From the NCBI GenBank assembly GCA_012934845.2, contig WNNJ02000455.1:82547-146546 (forward strand): DNA of 64,000 nucleotides, in the 5' to 3' direction. Shown piece by piece: positions 22,042 to 34,019 of the stretch (position 1 is the stretch's first letter; each line of letters begins with the position of its first letter). The notes beneath the pieces are model-generated. The model searched no databases. It was not told the origin of the DNA and was given only the letters and a program-made list of their open reading frames with translations. Source of the stretch: Pomphorhynchus laevis (Eukaryota > Acanthocephala > Palaeacanthocephala > Echinorhynchida > Pomphorhynchidae). The position numbers were made by a program, and so were the translations under genes.

Positions 22042-22650
22042 CGTACATTCTTATGTTGCGAGTACATACGACGTTCTACGAAAAATTAAAAATTTACACA
22101 TCAAAAACCTTCTCCTATCTTTGCAACACTAGACGTAGAATCTTTGTAAACAAATATTGATAATACAAAAGGTGTCGAAGCTGTATACAAAAGAGTGGCC
22201 ATATCTAATTTGGACAACAGACGTAAAGACAACATAGTTTGAATGGTCAATATGGTTTTCGAAAATAATTACTTCGAATTCAATGGTGAGCTTTTCCATC
22301 AAGTATCAGGCACGGCAATTGGAACCTCAGTTGCATCTGTTTACGCTAATCTATACGTAGTCCATAAAGAATAAGAATTTCTAAAAGCGATCAAAAAGAC
22401 TTAGCTATGGTTAAGATACATAAAACACGTATTATTAATATGGAAATGAGAATTGACCGATCTTAAATGCCAAATCGAGAATCTAAATACGCATAGTAAG
22501 ATAAAATTCACTCTTGACATATCAGATGACACAAATTCGATTCACTTCTTAGATATTAGTTACAAGTGGATAACTGATAGGATTTTAAGTAGAATGTTTC
22601 GAAAAGAAAATTGGACTAAACACATACATGAACGTAGTTGCCATCTGGTG

Positions 22651-22995
22651 CAAAAATATTTGCTCATCAGCAAATATTTTTGAAGAGAAGATTCTTGCGA
22701 TTATTGAAATTTTCAGCAAGAGATAATACAATCCAAAAACAATCCATTTAGGTTTAATACTAAACCTAAACTGCTTAAATATTTGCTCATCAGCAAATAT
22801 TTTGAAGAGAAGATTCTTGCGATTATTGAAATTTTCAGCAAGAGATAATACAATCCAAAAACAATCCATTTAGGTTTAATACTAAACCTAAACTGCTTAA
22901 ATATTTGCTCATCAGCAAATATTTTGAAGAGAAGATTCTTGCGATTATTGAAATTTTCAGCAAGAGATGATACAATCCAAAAACAATCCATCAAC
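22651..22995. repeat. Three tandem copies of a 121-bp unit
   Basis: GAAGATTCTTGCG recurs at about 22687, 22809 and 22930. Each unit also carries a self-complementary ATTTGCTcatcAGCAAAT hairpin (22651-22682 is 14 bp per arm) and TTAGGTTTAATACTAAACCTAA. The unit lies within the PLE. Minus-strand open frames across it arise from the repetition and are not genes. Confidence 0.9.
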
Positions 22996-23735
22996 AAGCT
23001 AAAAAAGCCAGGCAAATCTCACGTGATAAATTATTCAGAGAAAATACACCTAATGATAATTCGAACTATTTTCCTATGACTGTAAGATGTTATTCAGTGT
23101 TAAAAGATCTGCCCATTGATGTTTTGTAGGCATATAAAGAGACAGTTCCTACTGAAATAATTCCATAAAAAATCAATTATGTTTTTCACGACAGAGAAAC
23201 CACTACGAGATCTACTTGTTCATTCAAAAATATCAGAACCTGAACAGAAGACTACCTCATATAGAGGAATGACAAAATGGAAGAGACCTCGCTGTGCTGC
23301 CTGCAAAGAAGTACGTGACAATTTTTTTAAAAGCTCAATAACGAATCTATCTTACATAAAAAGTTGACTTTATTTGTCGCACTGTAGGAAATGTGTACCA
23401 CCACGCAGAATGTAAGGATTGTTACATGCATTTTATGATTGTTACATAAAAACTTTAATACGGATGGAGTTGGTGAACACTGCCTAAAAAATCATGATCA
23501 CTTTGTACGAACAACCATCATTGAAGTGAATATAACATACCAGATGACAAAGAATTAGAGATAACACTATTGGATAGGACAACTAAGTGATGTTAAATTC
23601 AACGAAATCCGACGTAAATTCGTTCTTATCAATTAAGTCATACGCCTTATAGAAATGCAAAGAACTTTGATTTTTCTGTGATAATTTTGTAGGAATTCCT
23701 CAACTAAATTGTGAACAAGGATAGAAATCGAAACG

Positions 23736-24239
23736 TCTATAAAATTAATTGAGTTTTTCTGGGGTTTTAATAATACTTTAAGGTTTATTTAAAAAATAAC
23801 TCTAGTTTGTTAACACTAATTTTCACTAATATGGAAAAAAAAGAAACCCATTATTTTACATTATATTACATCATTATACTTATTAAATTAATCATTCTTT
23901 TTTGTGATACTTAAGAGGTGTGAGAATATTATGTCAAAATACGGTTTAATTACAATAGAACAATTAACTGACATGCAATTAGCAACAAAGTATACATTTC
24001 AGCATATATACGTTTATTAATCAAGAATGCAAAAAAAACTTCAATATAGGGAACTACTTTAAATACTTTTATTATTATTTATACTTCAGGTCTATAGCTA
24101 GACGGCTATTTTGATCGCTCACAGATAACTACAACAAATAAAAATCAAAATGAAAAAATGATAAGATTAGAATACACATGAAAATATACACAAATATAAG
24201 ATAAAAATATACATCGTCGCAGAAACGATTAACACCACT
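23736..24239. other. AT-rich stretch, no gene seen
   Basis: General A/T-rich DNA between the PLE end and a LINE tail. No exons, RNA genes or window-wide repeats were recognised. Confidence 0.4.
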
Positions 24240-24535
24240 GATAGTTGACCAGCAAAAAAGTACGTTCTTAACTCATCCAACGCATAAGCTGTACTTTGAA
24301 TGATTAAGCATAGGATATGTCTACGATGTTATCAGGAAGACTATTCCACGAGTTGATCGCTCGATGTGAAGTCAGAAATGAGATGGGCATCTTCCATGAC
24401 TCAAAACTAACATTTTTGGAAATGTTTTCTACTTCCCACTTCCGTATTAAGCACTACAATCCTAAGGATACGCCTTAACTTGATGAACAATACGATGCAT
24501 AGCCAGGAGATCATATATTAACAACCTCTCGCATA
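24240..24535 (-). mobile_element. CR1-like LINE RT C-terminal fragment
   Basis: The minus-strand reading includes SWKMPISFLTSHRAINSWNS followed by LPDNIVDIS, the R-x-x-NxWNxLPxxIV tail of CR1-like reverse transcriptases. Interrupted by stops. Between it and the next LINE piece (24536-24560) a short GATACTAAACCTAAACTGCT segment is shared with the PLE tandem unit at 22.7-22.9 kb. Confidence 0.65.
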
Positions 24536-24599
24536 TAGATACTAAACCTAAACTGCTTAAAAAATAAAATTCCACATGTATATGTCAGGTTTGAAAATG

Positions 24600-25560
24600 T
24601 CGTTAGCTAGTATATAACGCCTTTATGTCCAGCACATGGAATATTAAAGTCACCGACTAATAGGTATTCTTTCTGTTTTGAACATTTTCTTAGCTTTCGA
24701 ACGAATTTATCGTCCAACACGTAAGTTTGTGGAAATCGGTAGCACACACCAATTCCAAAATGACCTTCTGGATGCGATAATTCGACTGACAGAAACTTGC
24801 ATGTTTCCATTACATTTACAAATTTGACTACCGAATTAATCAGTAAGTTTGTTTTGACATAAAAAGCAACTCCTCCGCCCCTTCGAGAAACTCAATCGGC
24901 TCGGTATAAACTATAGCCTAAAATACCCATCACACAGTCCGATATTTCCTCATGCAACCAACTCACCGTAAGAGCCAGAATCACCGGTTTGTGTATGGTT
25001 ACCCAAATTGTAAGCTCATTCGATTTAGATAGAATACTTCTTATGTTTGTATATGCAACTGTAATGAAAGTGTCACTACTCTTCAGGTTTGCTTTTGGCG
25101 TCACACCAAAAGATACTAGCTCACCTAATTCTGAGCTACCCTCTGAGATAGAATCAGCTCTTTTCAATCTTACCCCTTAATCAAAAACCTCTTGCTAACA
25201 CATTTCTTGCATCCTCCTCTGAAGCGAAAACTACCTTTAGTAATCGTGAACATACATCCTTTGATTTTTACCTATCCGGAATCAGCTCCTAACATTCAGC
25301 CAACGCACAATATCCTCCTCCCCTTCTACGAAAATATCTGATAATATCGAGCGGAATGAGTTGACGTCCTCGTCAACACGATATTGTACATCGATTGGGG
25401 ACGATTCTTGAACATTACTAATAATAACACAATTGCCTCTCCGAGAGGTGCGAGTTCGATAGTTTTCATTTACAACATCACTAGTACATCTCTCAGAAAC
25501 ATTTTTATTGTTGATGTAACCTACGTTATGTATCTTACTTCCGACTTCCACATCATCGCC
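24600..25560 (-). mobile_element. CR1-like LINE: end of ORF1 and start of ORF2 endonuclease
   Basis: Minus strand. The 25551-25282 frame reads RRGNCVIISNVQESSPIDVQ and SILSDIFVEGEEDIVRWLNV, an RRM-like ORF1 pattern, followed by LLKVVFASEEDARNVL near 25200. Then 25167-24892 (YTNIRSILSKSNELTIWV, PVILALTVSWLHEEI) and 24810-24607 (CYRFPQTYVLDDKF, LLVGDFNIP) are the two halves of an APE endonuclease with the GDFNIP motif intact. The usual Glu motif (LTETWL) reads LTVSWL, so the catalytic Glu is lost. Truncated after GDFN; non-functional. Confidence 0.7.
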
Positions 25561-25794
25561 AGATTATTCTAGAGGTATGTGCATTTCATCTGGATGAATA
25601 ATAATACACTTCGGGCCATTCTGTGTTTGAGAAGGATGACATTCAATTTGTAAATCCGAGTAATAGTCGTGTGAAGTTAATAAAGTGAAGCGCCTCGCGT
25701 GCATTCTGTAATCGAAACTGGCTCGTCTACTCTGCTTATCAGAGTCTAAAGTCGAAAGTTTGTGGTGTCGGATATAATTCATGCATACCGCTCC

Positions 25795-28150
25795 GCTTGT
25801 TCTGTGGGTAGTATATCGTTCACCCATGGCCGCCACAGATAGGCTGATTGGGGACGTAGAAGTTTATTCTAAATGTACCTTCAATGTTCTAATACTTTGT
25901 GACTTGGATACGTCTTGGGTTGATTGGAATTCGTATACGGCGTTTCCTACTTGTGACCATGCTTCCTATGACTTTCTGGAGTGTATCATTTATTGTGGTT
26001 TAACTCAACATGTCCACAATTGCACTCGTTTTGCTATTGACAGTAGGTCTCTATTAGATGTATGTTTATCTTCAAACAGTTAGATTATTAACGCTATCTA
26101 TTATGATGCCCCGATTGGTATGTCTGATCACTGCGTGGTGATCGTTAGGTTAGGGTTTGAATAAGAAACTCGAGGTCCACGTGAAAGTCAAGAGGTTAAT
26201 GCTTTCAAAACCAACACATATGCAATTCATTCAATGTTTTCAACAGGTTCCTGACCAGATCCCGCTGTTGTTGGAGTACAAAGCGGGTGGAATTACTTTC
26301 AGAGAACCTTAGAGTGGCTGCTTATTTTATTCTCCCCACTTAGACGCAGGACACGTCGAAAAGATTCTTACTGGCTCGATTCTGAGTTACGTTCAACATT
26401 GAGGACTCGTAATTTGATCTTCAATCGCTTCAAAGTTGGAGAGTGTAGTTATGATGTTTTAAGCAGGCAAGAAATTTATTCAATTTATTGAAGAGGAAGA
26501 AGCGGTGTGCATTTGAGAATGCATTAGCTGACCGGTGCAAATACGATTTAAAGGTCCTTTTTCAGTACCTATCAAGTAGGGGAGTTGTTAATTCTTCGAT
26601 TTGTCACTACTTCTATGACATTTCCGCGAATGACCTAGCTGAAGACTTTGCGGTACTGCACTTCAGTAAATGCCGCAAATGAACATGAAACTTCTTGCTT
26701 GGAATCTAGTGTGCTAAACACTTATTCTAACGCGTCTTAAGTTGGACTTTGACAATTTGATAACGCCAGCTAAAGTATATTCCGAATTACGTCGTCTAAC
26801 AGCAAATAACTCAAGAGGTTGCGACTTGCTACCTTCTATTTATCTACACAGATTAGCAGGCTTAAATTGCGTTCCTCTCTGTGCAATTTTTCGCCAGTCA
26901 ATCATAGAAAGATCTCTTCCTAATGTGTGAAAGCAGTCAATTGTTCTTCCCTACTTCAAGAAGGGAGATCGCTCTTCCGTCGAGAATTATAGGCATGTAA
27001 GCTTTACTTGCATTTGCTGTAGAGTGCTGGAGAGGTTTGTACATCGCTATATGGTTGAGTTTTTTCATGTAGAGAAGGTTTTAGTCCCTAATCAGCACAG
27101 ATTTCGAGAGGGTTATTCAACTGTTTCAAATTTGCTTGATGCTCATCTTGATTAAACAGCGAATAAGGCACGCTCTACTGATACATGCATTATATTTTTT
27201 CGACTTTTCAAAAGCTTTTGATAGAGTAGATCATGGTCTACTTCAGAAACTTTTAATACTTGACTATCAAACATAGTTTGTTATGACTATCAAACATAGT
27301 TTATTCAGTATTTATGTTAACGATTTGCCTAGGTGCATTCGCTCTTGATCATGTTTGTATGCAGATGATTTAAAAATATGGCGACCCATTCATTCATGTG
27401 AGGATGTTGATAATTTGCAAACTGGTATAGATAATGTGGAGTTGTGAGCGGCGTCTAACAAGCTTGTGATAGATGTTTCGAAATGCAAACAAATGCATAT
27501 TATTGGTAATGCTCGCAAGCAACTAACATCTGCTTGTTACAAATATAAGGGCTGTATTGTTGAAAGTGTCGATAGTTACAAAGATTTATGAGTATGGGTT
27601 ACCTCTAATTTATCAATCAAAAAGCAGTGAGCAAGCTTGTGCCAACTCCAATAAAATGATAGGTTTGATTCGACGCGCGTTTGTTCGCGTTAATCCGACT
27701 GCTCTTCTGCCTCTGATTTTAGCACATGTATTGAGTAGACTTTTAAATGCAGCTCCGGTTGTATACCCACGTACTGTGCATGAACATAAGAAATCAGAGA
27801 GGGTACTTCGCAGGGCAACAGGACTAGCATCAACGTTGGCGTCGCTGCTTTATGAAGACAGACTGAGATAACTAGGACTTGAGATCGTCACATGACCCGT
27901 CGTACATGGATATGTGTCTGGTTTTGCATTTATTCCAACGTCCCCATTGTCCTCTTCGGAGTAGGGTTAAATTAAGTGGTTCAAATGTTCTTTGAGGTCA
28001 TTCTTTAACTATTAGAATAAGCAGGGTTCAGAAATTGAGCGGGATGCAATTTGATAGCAGACACCGTTGGATGCAGTTCACTTAGTACTCTTAAAAGATT
28101 AGTACGAATGAATCAACAATCATTTTTGAGCTTTGATTATAGTACATAGC
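25795..28150 (+). mobile_element. CR1-like LINE: endonuclease C-terminus, RT and tail
   Basis: Plus-strand element, 5' truncated in the endonuclease (WVVYRSPMAATDRL at 25805; CTRFAIDSRSLLDVCLSS; PIGMSDHCVVIVRL). RT follows: SRGCDLLPSIYLHRLAG (26.8 kb), LPYFKKGDRSSVENYRHVSF (26.95 kb), HRFREGYSTVSNLLDAHL (27.1 kb), a YADD-like box near 27.36 kb and the thumb (KLVIDVSKCKQMHIIG; SNKMIGLIRRAFVRVNPTAL). A stretch of RT palm is missing around 27.25-27.32 kb, where a short phrase (ACTATCAAACATAGTTTRTT) is duplicated. Many stops. It faces the opposite way to the LINE just upstream. Confidence 0.75.
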
Positions 28151-28319
28151 GATGGTGTAGAATGTTTAAGATACACCTCGAAATAATTTGTATAGAAGAA
28201 TGACTAAAAGTTAACAAGTTATTACTTAAAACTAATTATTCAAAAACATGCATGAATTTTGATGTATTATTATATAGAGAGCTTTGACCGAGAAGGACGC
28301 TTTGCCCGCTCATTGTACA

Positions 28320-28760
28320 TTACAAAACATTAAACAAACATATCAATTTCAACCGAACCAAGGATAAGAACTTCCAATGTTGCCTTGATCAGCGTGTCTT
28401 ATCCAAGTGTTGACCATGGCTTTGAATTGTCTCAATGATGACACAGTCATGATGTCGTGAGGCAATGCGTTCCACAACTTTCTCACTCTGCGTGACAATC
28501 GAGATATCATTGTCGACCTTCCAATTCGTCTTGCGCGTAACGCGAGAGAATGGATCCTGCAACTTTGTCGGACATTCAATTTAACACATTCACTTGGGTA
28601 TCCATCTATCCCCTTTACTATAGACCACATCGCAAACAGATCCAGAACGAGTAGTCTGGCTTAAACTGATATCATGCCTATTGAAGTTAAACGATCGCTA
28701 TAACTCATCATTTTACATCCTCGAACGAGCTTGCTGCCACGACGTAGTATTCTCTCCAAA
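28320..28760 (-). mobile_element. CR1-like LINE RT C-terminal fragment, second subtype
   Basis: The 28630-28349 frame reads IHSLALRARRIGRSTMISRL followed by SRRVRKLWNALPHDIMTVSS and LRQFKAMVNTW, the terminal domain of CR1-like RTs, open for 93 codons. It is preceded at 28.64-28.75 kb by MWDLERILRRGSKLVRGCKM, which fits the segment before it with a break. The sequence differs clearly from the 24.3-kb tail, so it is another lineage. Confidence 0.7.
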
Positions 28761-28764
28761 TCCC

Positions 28765-28878
28765 ACATTTCACCTCTTGTAGAAGAGGTGAAATGTAGGA
28801 TTATCCACACTGTAGAAGAGGTGAAATGTGGGATTATCCACACTGTAGAAGAGGTGAAATGTGTGGATTATCCATTAA
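28765..28878. repeat. 33-bp tandem repeat seeded by a palindrome
   Basis: A 14-bp perfect palindrome (28765-28778 with 28783-28796, spacer GTAG) is followed by three copies of a 33-bp unit containing GAAGAGGTGAAATGTGGGAT (starts near 28780, 28813, 28846). It forms the joint between a CR1-like tail and LINE-A copy 5. Confidence 0.85.
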
Positions 28879-28899
28879 ATGGGGACGAACAAACGCATT

Positions 28900-31200
28900 A
28901 TATAGCCGAGCAAAACACATGAAAAGTAACTCCTCCAAAACCTTATCAAGACCTATTTTTCTAATCCAGCCCAATGCTCTATACTTCCAACAGACAAACT
29001 TCTTCTCGAATATTTTCCAGAAGGAAGACTGTGCTGGATTAAGGGAAGCAATGCTTGCCCTATCCTTACCCAGTTTGAACCTATATATAGTGCTCCAATA
29101 TTCTTTCGAGAGAACTTGCCTGGCAGAAGCAGAGAGATTGGTAAGACGGAGCATATACGTTAGATCTTGAGTTTTGTCGGAGTGGAACTGTAAACACGAC
29201 CTTTGTAGGTAGTCGAAAGCATCGCGGTAGCTTGCGAAGAGAGAGGTAGGAATTAAATTTAGTTAGACTCTCATTACCAATTCGGGGAAAGCGTTAGATA
29301 GCTGCCTGAAGGAAAGTCAGCCTGATAGGATCAAAGTGGAATCTTCTTTGAAACAGCGTATTCTCTTTTATCCGCCAACGAATCAAGTCATGAGAGGTGG
29401 ACAGATGTTGTCGCGACTGCTCCGTACAGTGGGGCATCAACAACCATCTCTCATGGAGCAGTAATAAGCCGATGATTGAATTCGTTGAAGTGCAATGAAA
29501 GGTAGGGGACGGTGGTTTATGAATAAGATAACCGTTCCTGGCTCTGCGGAGCGCTGCATTAATCCAACGACCAGTTCTGTTGTTGAAGTCCCCAAGTATC
29601 TTATGTCCTAATCGCTATCAATAATCCTATCCAGAAGATCACGGTTCTTGTATCTCTCGCCTGGACGGATGTAGCCATCGGCTAGACTAAGGCGTTTTCC
29701 GTTCTTACAGAGTGATATAACTAAACAAGACAGGGCTGGCCAAGAATAGTTTAGAAGAAGGGAATATCTTAAGGAGCATTTAGCTTACGTTAAAAAACCT
29801 TGAGATGAAGAGGAGTGAGGCGGGGTTATGTACGGAGTATAGTGGGAACAAATGTGCTTAGGGATGAATCGAGTAATATCATGGGGGAGACGGATAGACC
29901 GCGTCTCCTGAATGATTATAACATTTGCATCTCTACCAGATAGAATTTTAGGGTCAGAAGCTCCTCTCGAATTCCACTGAAGGATATTTAGTAAAAAGCC
30001 TCACGAGTATTCTGCATTGTGTTCGATCAGCTGGGTGAGATTGCCTCAATGTTAGACGGAGCTAGGGGCGGAAAGGTTGTCCTCCCCGCCACTAACGCCT
30101 TCTAGAGTGAGCACTTGTCCACAGGCAAGTGCTCACTCTAGAAGTGGGTTCCCTGGCCGTGAACCTTCTGTTTGAGCAGCTTCCGCACTTTTAAAGGAGG
30201 AATCACATAGGCCGAAGCCCTTTTTTGGAAACAGGAACATTTTACGGCTTATACTCTGGAGAAGAAAATAGTAATGTTAAAAGATCTGATACCCTGTTCT
30301 TCATCTGATTTAATATAAAACAATCGTTAGAGTCACTGATCTGGAGAATGTCCTTGTCAGACATCTTGTCGGGAGCGGAGTTGGTTACAGAAGGCTGCTT
30401 AACTTGAATTGATTTTGGACAAACGAAGTCGGTTCTGTATTTTTAAAAACGGCGCACTTCCGAGATAAGCAGGATGCGCTCTTACAATTAGAACAAAGAG
30501 ATGAGCCTCGCATTTCACTCATTTAATCAAATTACCGCATGAAACAAGAGAACAGACTCCACAAGTTTTCGTGCTATCACAGCTCGAGACCCCCAATGCC
30601 CCCACTGGTGACAAACATTACAGTGAGGGTTTCTTAAATCCTCCGAATCAAGGACTGCGAATCGAAGATTGTATCACGGGAAAGGGTTTAATGCCGAGTT
30701 GGCCAGAACGTCACAATGAGAATGGTATGGGAAGCGCCATACCACTCTTGTTAATGGCAGGTTTAATTAAGGAGAGCCTAAACGTTGTCTTCAGGGCATC
30801 CATATCGCTTTCCTTTAAATTAGGAGGAAAGTTGTTGATTTTTAGGGAAGCTAGAATCGGCTTAAATTAAATATTTCCTAGATGGGAGAGTTTGTATCTG
30901 AAGAAATTCAAATATGTTTGTGTTTGAAGAAAATATTCAAATTCAAGTTGAAATATTCAAATTCAAGTTTGTATCTGAAGAAATTCAGTTGTTGATTTTT
31001 GGGGATGGGGGAGTAATCCCACCCCTCGGTACAATTAGACGACAAAACACTTACCTTGTTGTCAGGAACAATAGAATTAGAACTTAAATTCGTACCAAAA
31101 CCTTCAATATCTAATGCAATTATGCTTTTCATTGATCGTCCAACGTTCACTTTACTCATTTTGATATTAAACTTGAAATGCGTTCATCGTGAACGCCTAG
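28900..31200 (-). mobile_element. LINE-A copy 5: ORF1 to ORF2 linker, 3' truncated
   Basis: Minus strand. ORF1 starts at the ATG at 31159 (MSKVNVGRSMKSIIALDIEG). Its CCHC region is readable near 30.45-30.63 kb (PHCNVCHQWGHWGS). ORF2 endonuclease lies at about 30.02-29.2 kb, with several frame breaks, and the RT linker at 29154-28920 (TNLSASARQVLSKEYWSTIY). The copy ends in the 33-bp tandem repeat, so the RT is absent. A perfect 19-bp palindrome interrupts the ORF1/ORF2 region at 30099-30144. Confidence 0.8.
30099..30144. repeat. Perfect 19-bp palindrome, 8-nt loop
   Basis: CTTCTAGAGTGAGCACTTG (30099-30117) and its exact complement (30126-30144), loop TCCACAGG. One arm is the expected LINE-A sequence, the other an inverted local copy. 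Confidence 0.95.
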
Positions 31201-31284
31201 ATGCTAAGTAAATACCCATAATTTGCCTTGACAACTCAAAAAAATGTACAGCAGCAATAACATTATCAGACTATCAAAGTAATT

Positions 31285-31753
31285 AAAAAGACAGTGAATA
31301 CTGTCTTTTTAAAGACAGTATTCACTGTCTTTTTTAATTCTATACTATCTCATTGAATAGTATAGAAAAACAAGACATTCAAGGGAAACAGTTATAGAAT
31401 TTTACAATCATTATTTTGATAAAAAGACAGTGAATACTGTCTTTTTAATTCTATACTATCTCATTGAATAGTATAGAAAAACAAGACATTCAAGGGAAAC
31501 AGTTATAGAATTTTACAATCATTATTTTGATAAAAAGACAGTGAATACTGTCTTTTTAATTCTATACTATCTCATTGAATAGTATAGAAAAACAAGACAT
31601 TCAAGGGAAACAGTTATAGAATTTTACAATCATTATTTTGTTAAAAAGACAGTGAATACTGTCTTTTTAATTCTATAATATCTCATTGAATAGTATAGAA
31701 AAACAAGACATTCAAGGGAAACAGTTATAGAATTTTACAATCATTATTTTGAA
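31285..31753. repeat. Four-copy tandem array, 111-bp period, each unit with two hairpins
   Basis: Units start at 31285, 31421, 31532 and 31643. Each holds AAAAAGACAGTgaatACTGTCTTTTT and TTCTATACTATctcattgaATAGTATAGAA. The first unit is about 25 bp longer because it carries a perfect 24-bp inverted repeat (31285-31308 with 31311-31334, 2-nt spacer). The units differ at very few positions. The array separates head-to-head LINE-A copies 5 and 7. Confidence 0.92.
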
Positions 31754-31754
31754 C

Positions 31755-33520
31755 GCACCTATACATAGAGAGAAGCATGTTTAAACGAACCTTTTGTTGT
31801 AAATTACAGAGATAGAGTTGTGTCCAACTAAGTCATTGCATATACAGGAACATACATAATTTCCTTTGTAACCCTTAATTTGACTGATGAATATACCCGA
31901 TTCTTTGACGGCTATTTACAACAGTACGGCTAAGTGATTTTAAATCCCATTGAGGCTTCTATAAAAATTACAAATATTATGCCTGATCTAACAGATAAAG
32001 ATTTAAATGATCTTTGTGTTAAATATTCAATCTCCATTAGATTCATTAAAGACAGAAATTGACATGCGATATCATTAGCGTTTGCTAGTGCAAATACAGT
32101 CAGAATAAATACAGTTAGTTCCACCAATGCTTCTGTAACGGGGTAAAAGTTGATTCTTGTTGGGTTGGGCAGTGGGATAGTAATCTTCATGCTGTTAATC
32201 TAACTAGTTAACCTGTTTTTCCCGCTTGGAATTCAATTAAATGGGGTGAGTAATCAATGTCATGTTTCACATAGCATTCTTCAGTGGAATTCGGGAGATG
32301 TTTCTGCCCTTCGCCTTCTATATGATCCAAATGCAGACGTTATTGTTATTAAAGGGACAAGGTCTATACGCTCACTTCATAGAATTACTCGATATATACT
32401 AATGCACATAATCACCCATTATACTCCGTGTATAACCCCCAACACATTCCTCTTCATCTCAAGTTCTTGTACCTTAGTTAAATGCCACTTAAGATCATTC
32501 ATCATTCTAAACTACTCTTGTCAAACGCTGTCTTGCTTATGGATAACACTATGTAAGGAAGGTAAACGTTTCAGCATAGTCAATATTTATATTTAGGAAG
32601 ATAGATTAACAAGAATCGTGATCTCTGAATCGTCTAGTAGGTACCGGCTATAACATGTTACTTGTAGACTTTAAGGGCATAACTGGTGGTTGAATTAAAA
32701 CCACACTCCGCAGAGCCAGGAACGAATATTTCGTACATACACCACCGTTTCCGATATTTCATTGCACATCTACAAATTCACTTTTCAACATTTTACTGTT
32801 TCATTAGAAATGGTTGCTTAATCCTCTTGAATTGAGCAGTCGCGCCAACAATTGCTCACTCCACACGACCTACTCCGTTAGCGGTTAGAGGATGATAAAT
32901 TGCCACGGAGATGGTTTCACTTTGATCCAATCATAGTGGCTCTTTTAATGTGCCATCGGTATCTTCACTCTAGTAGGAAATTTGAGTTAAACCCAACTAT
33001 TCGTACCTATCTTCGCAAGCTACCGGGATACTTTCGACTACCTACAATGGTTACATTTTCAATCCTACTCAAACAAAAATGTTACACCGTCTCAATCTCT
33101 GTTTCTCCCAGACAGGCTTTCTCGAAAGAATATTGGAGTTCTAGGTATATGCTCCAACTCAGCATGAACAGGGCGAGCATTGCTCGCCTTAGTCCTTCTC
33201 AGTCTTCTTTCTTAGAGATTTTAAAGAATCAAAAATCTGATAGCGGGAAAGAGTGGGTATCGGATTGGATTCGTAACATATGTCTTGATGAAGTTGTGGA
33301 GGAACCACTATTCTTATACAATTGTGGAGCAACTCCCTCTACCAAACATATCCTAGCTAGAGCGATTTCAAGAGTAGGGACCTCTCCGTTACGGATATTC
33401 TAAACTCTTGGAGACCACTTCCGGAAACCTCCGAAACACATTCACCACTTTCTACTCGTGTCAGCTTTTGACAGATTGTCAGAGAAAGGAAGTTGCAGTT
33501 ACAATGCTCTTAAAAAGGGA
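31755..33520 (+). mobile_element. LINE-A copy 7: ORF1 remnant, endonuclease and RT linker
   Basis: Plus strand. ORF1 pre-zinc-finger segment near 31.88-32.15 kb (PIEASIKITNIMPDLTDKDL; ISIRFIKDRN); the zinc-knuckle region is missing. Endonuclease 32246-32880 (SILQWNSGDVSALRLLYDPN; ADVIVIKGTRSIRSL), where the QET motif reads IKGT and the GDFND box reads VDFKG, so the site is dead. RT linker 32900-33520 (SPRQAFSKEYWSSRYMLQLS), ending where a reverse CR1-like fragment begins. At least six frame breaks. Confidence 0.75.
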
Positions 33521-33529
33521 TTTATTTTT

Positions 33530-33965
33530 TACGTGACAAATGCGTGCAGGCACACGCTTACATGACCCCAAAAACAATCTTAATCATGTGTCGAGAAGAT
33601 AGGAACGGAGGTGTTTGAATGTGATAAAGGAGGGAGCGCGGCGGACGTCGAGGGGGAGCTGATTCCAGTTGAGTGAGGCATCGACGAGTAAGGATCTGAT
33701 ACCGTAGTTTTTGGATTAATTGGGAACATGGAGTAAGAGTGAATGGTGAGCCAGGAGATTTGGGCAAGATATGTTGATGTGTTGTCGAAGCGACATAGAC
33801 GTAGGATCACTCGACCGGCGGAGTTGATGATGCGTTGTAGGGGTAAGATGATGGATGTTGGAGAATTGACGAAAAGACTGAAGCAGTAATTGTTTTTAGG
33901 GAAGATAAGCGATGAAAGAAGCTTACCTCATTCCTTCGTTGAAAGAAGCTTCTCTTAAACATCTT
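33530..33965 (-). mobile_element. CR1-like LINE tail (subtype shared with 38.2 kb)
   Basis: Minus strand. The reading from 33810 gives VILRLCRFDNTSTYLAQISW, then LTIHSYSMFPIN-PKTTVSDPYS, ending NQLPLDVRRAPSFITFKHLR. It matches 38160-38765 over its full length (both have CACGCTTACATGAC at the 3' side and TGATAAAGGAGGGAGCGCGG), showing they are two copies of one LINE. Confidence 0.7.
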
Positions 33966-34019
33966 TACCTCTTAACGACAAACGCTGGGTCCTAAAAGTG
34001 GCACAACGTTGTCGTTAAG

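Larger units (their letters stand above)
17986..23735 (+). mobile_element. Penelope-like element split by a Gypsy insertion
   Basis: The PLE reads from 17986 (ISNCGTATEGMSKYLHEELK) up to the Gypsy insertion and resumes after it (SYVASTYDVLRKIKNLHI; TLDVESLYTNID; YFEFNGELFHQVSGTAIGTS; IKFTLDISDDTNSIHFLD). These are the RT palm segments of PLEs. The 23.1-23.6 kb part matches the linker and GIY-YIG end (LRDLLVHSKI, CAACKEV, GEHCLKNHDHFVRTT). The element is heavily decayed, with multiple breaks and a tandem triplication at 22.68-22.99 kb. A PLE encodes an RT plus GIY-YIG endonuclease; this copy is inactive. Confidence 0.8.

Noticed and set aside
22585-23015. Overlapping minus-strand open frames of 94-100 codons
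   Set aside because: They are repeated readings of a 121-bp tandem unit whose plus strand belongs to a PLE relic; each frame simply repeats the same phrase.
31285-31753. CRISPR-like spaced repeats
   Set aside because: Units are contiguous 111-bp tandem copies with no unique spacers, in animal DNA.
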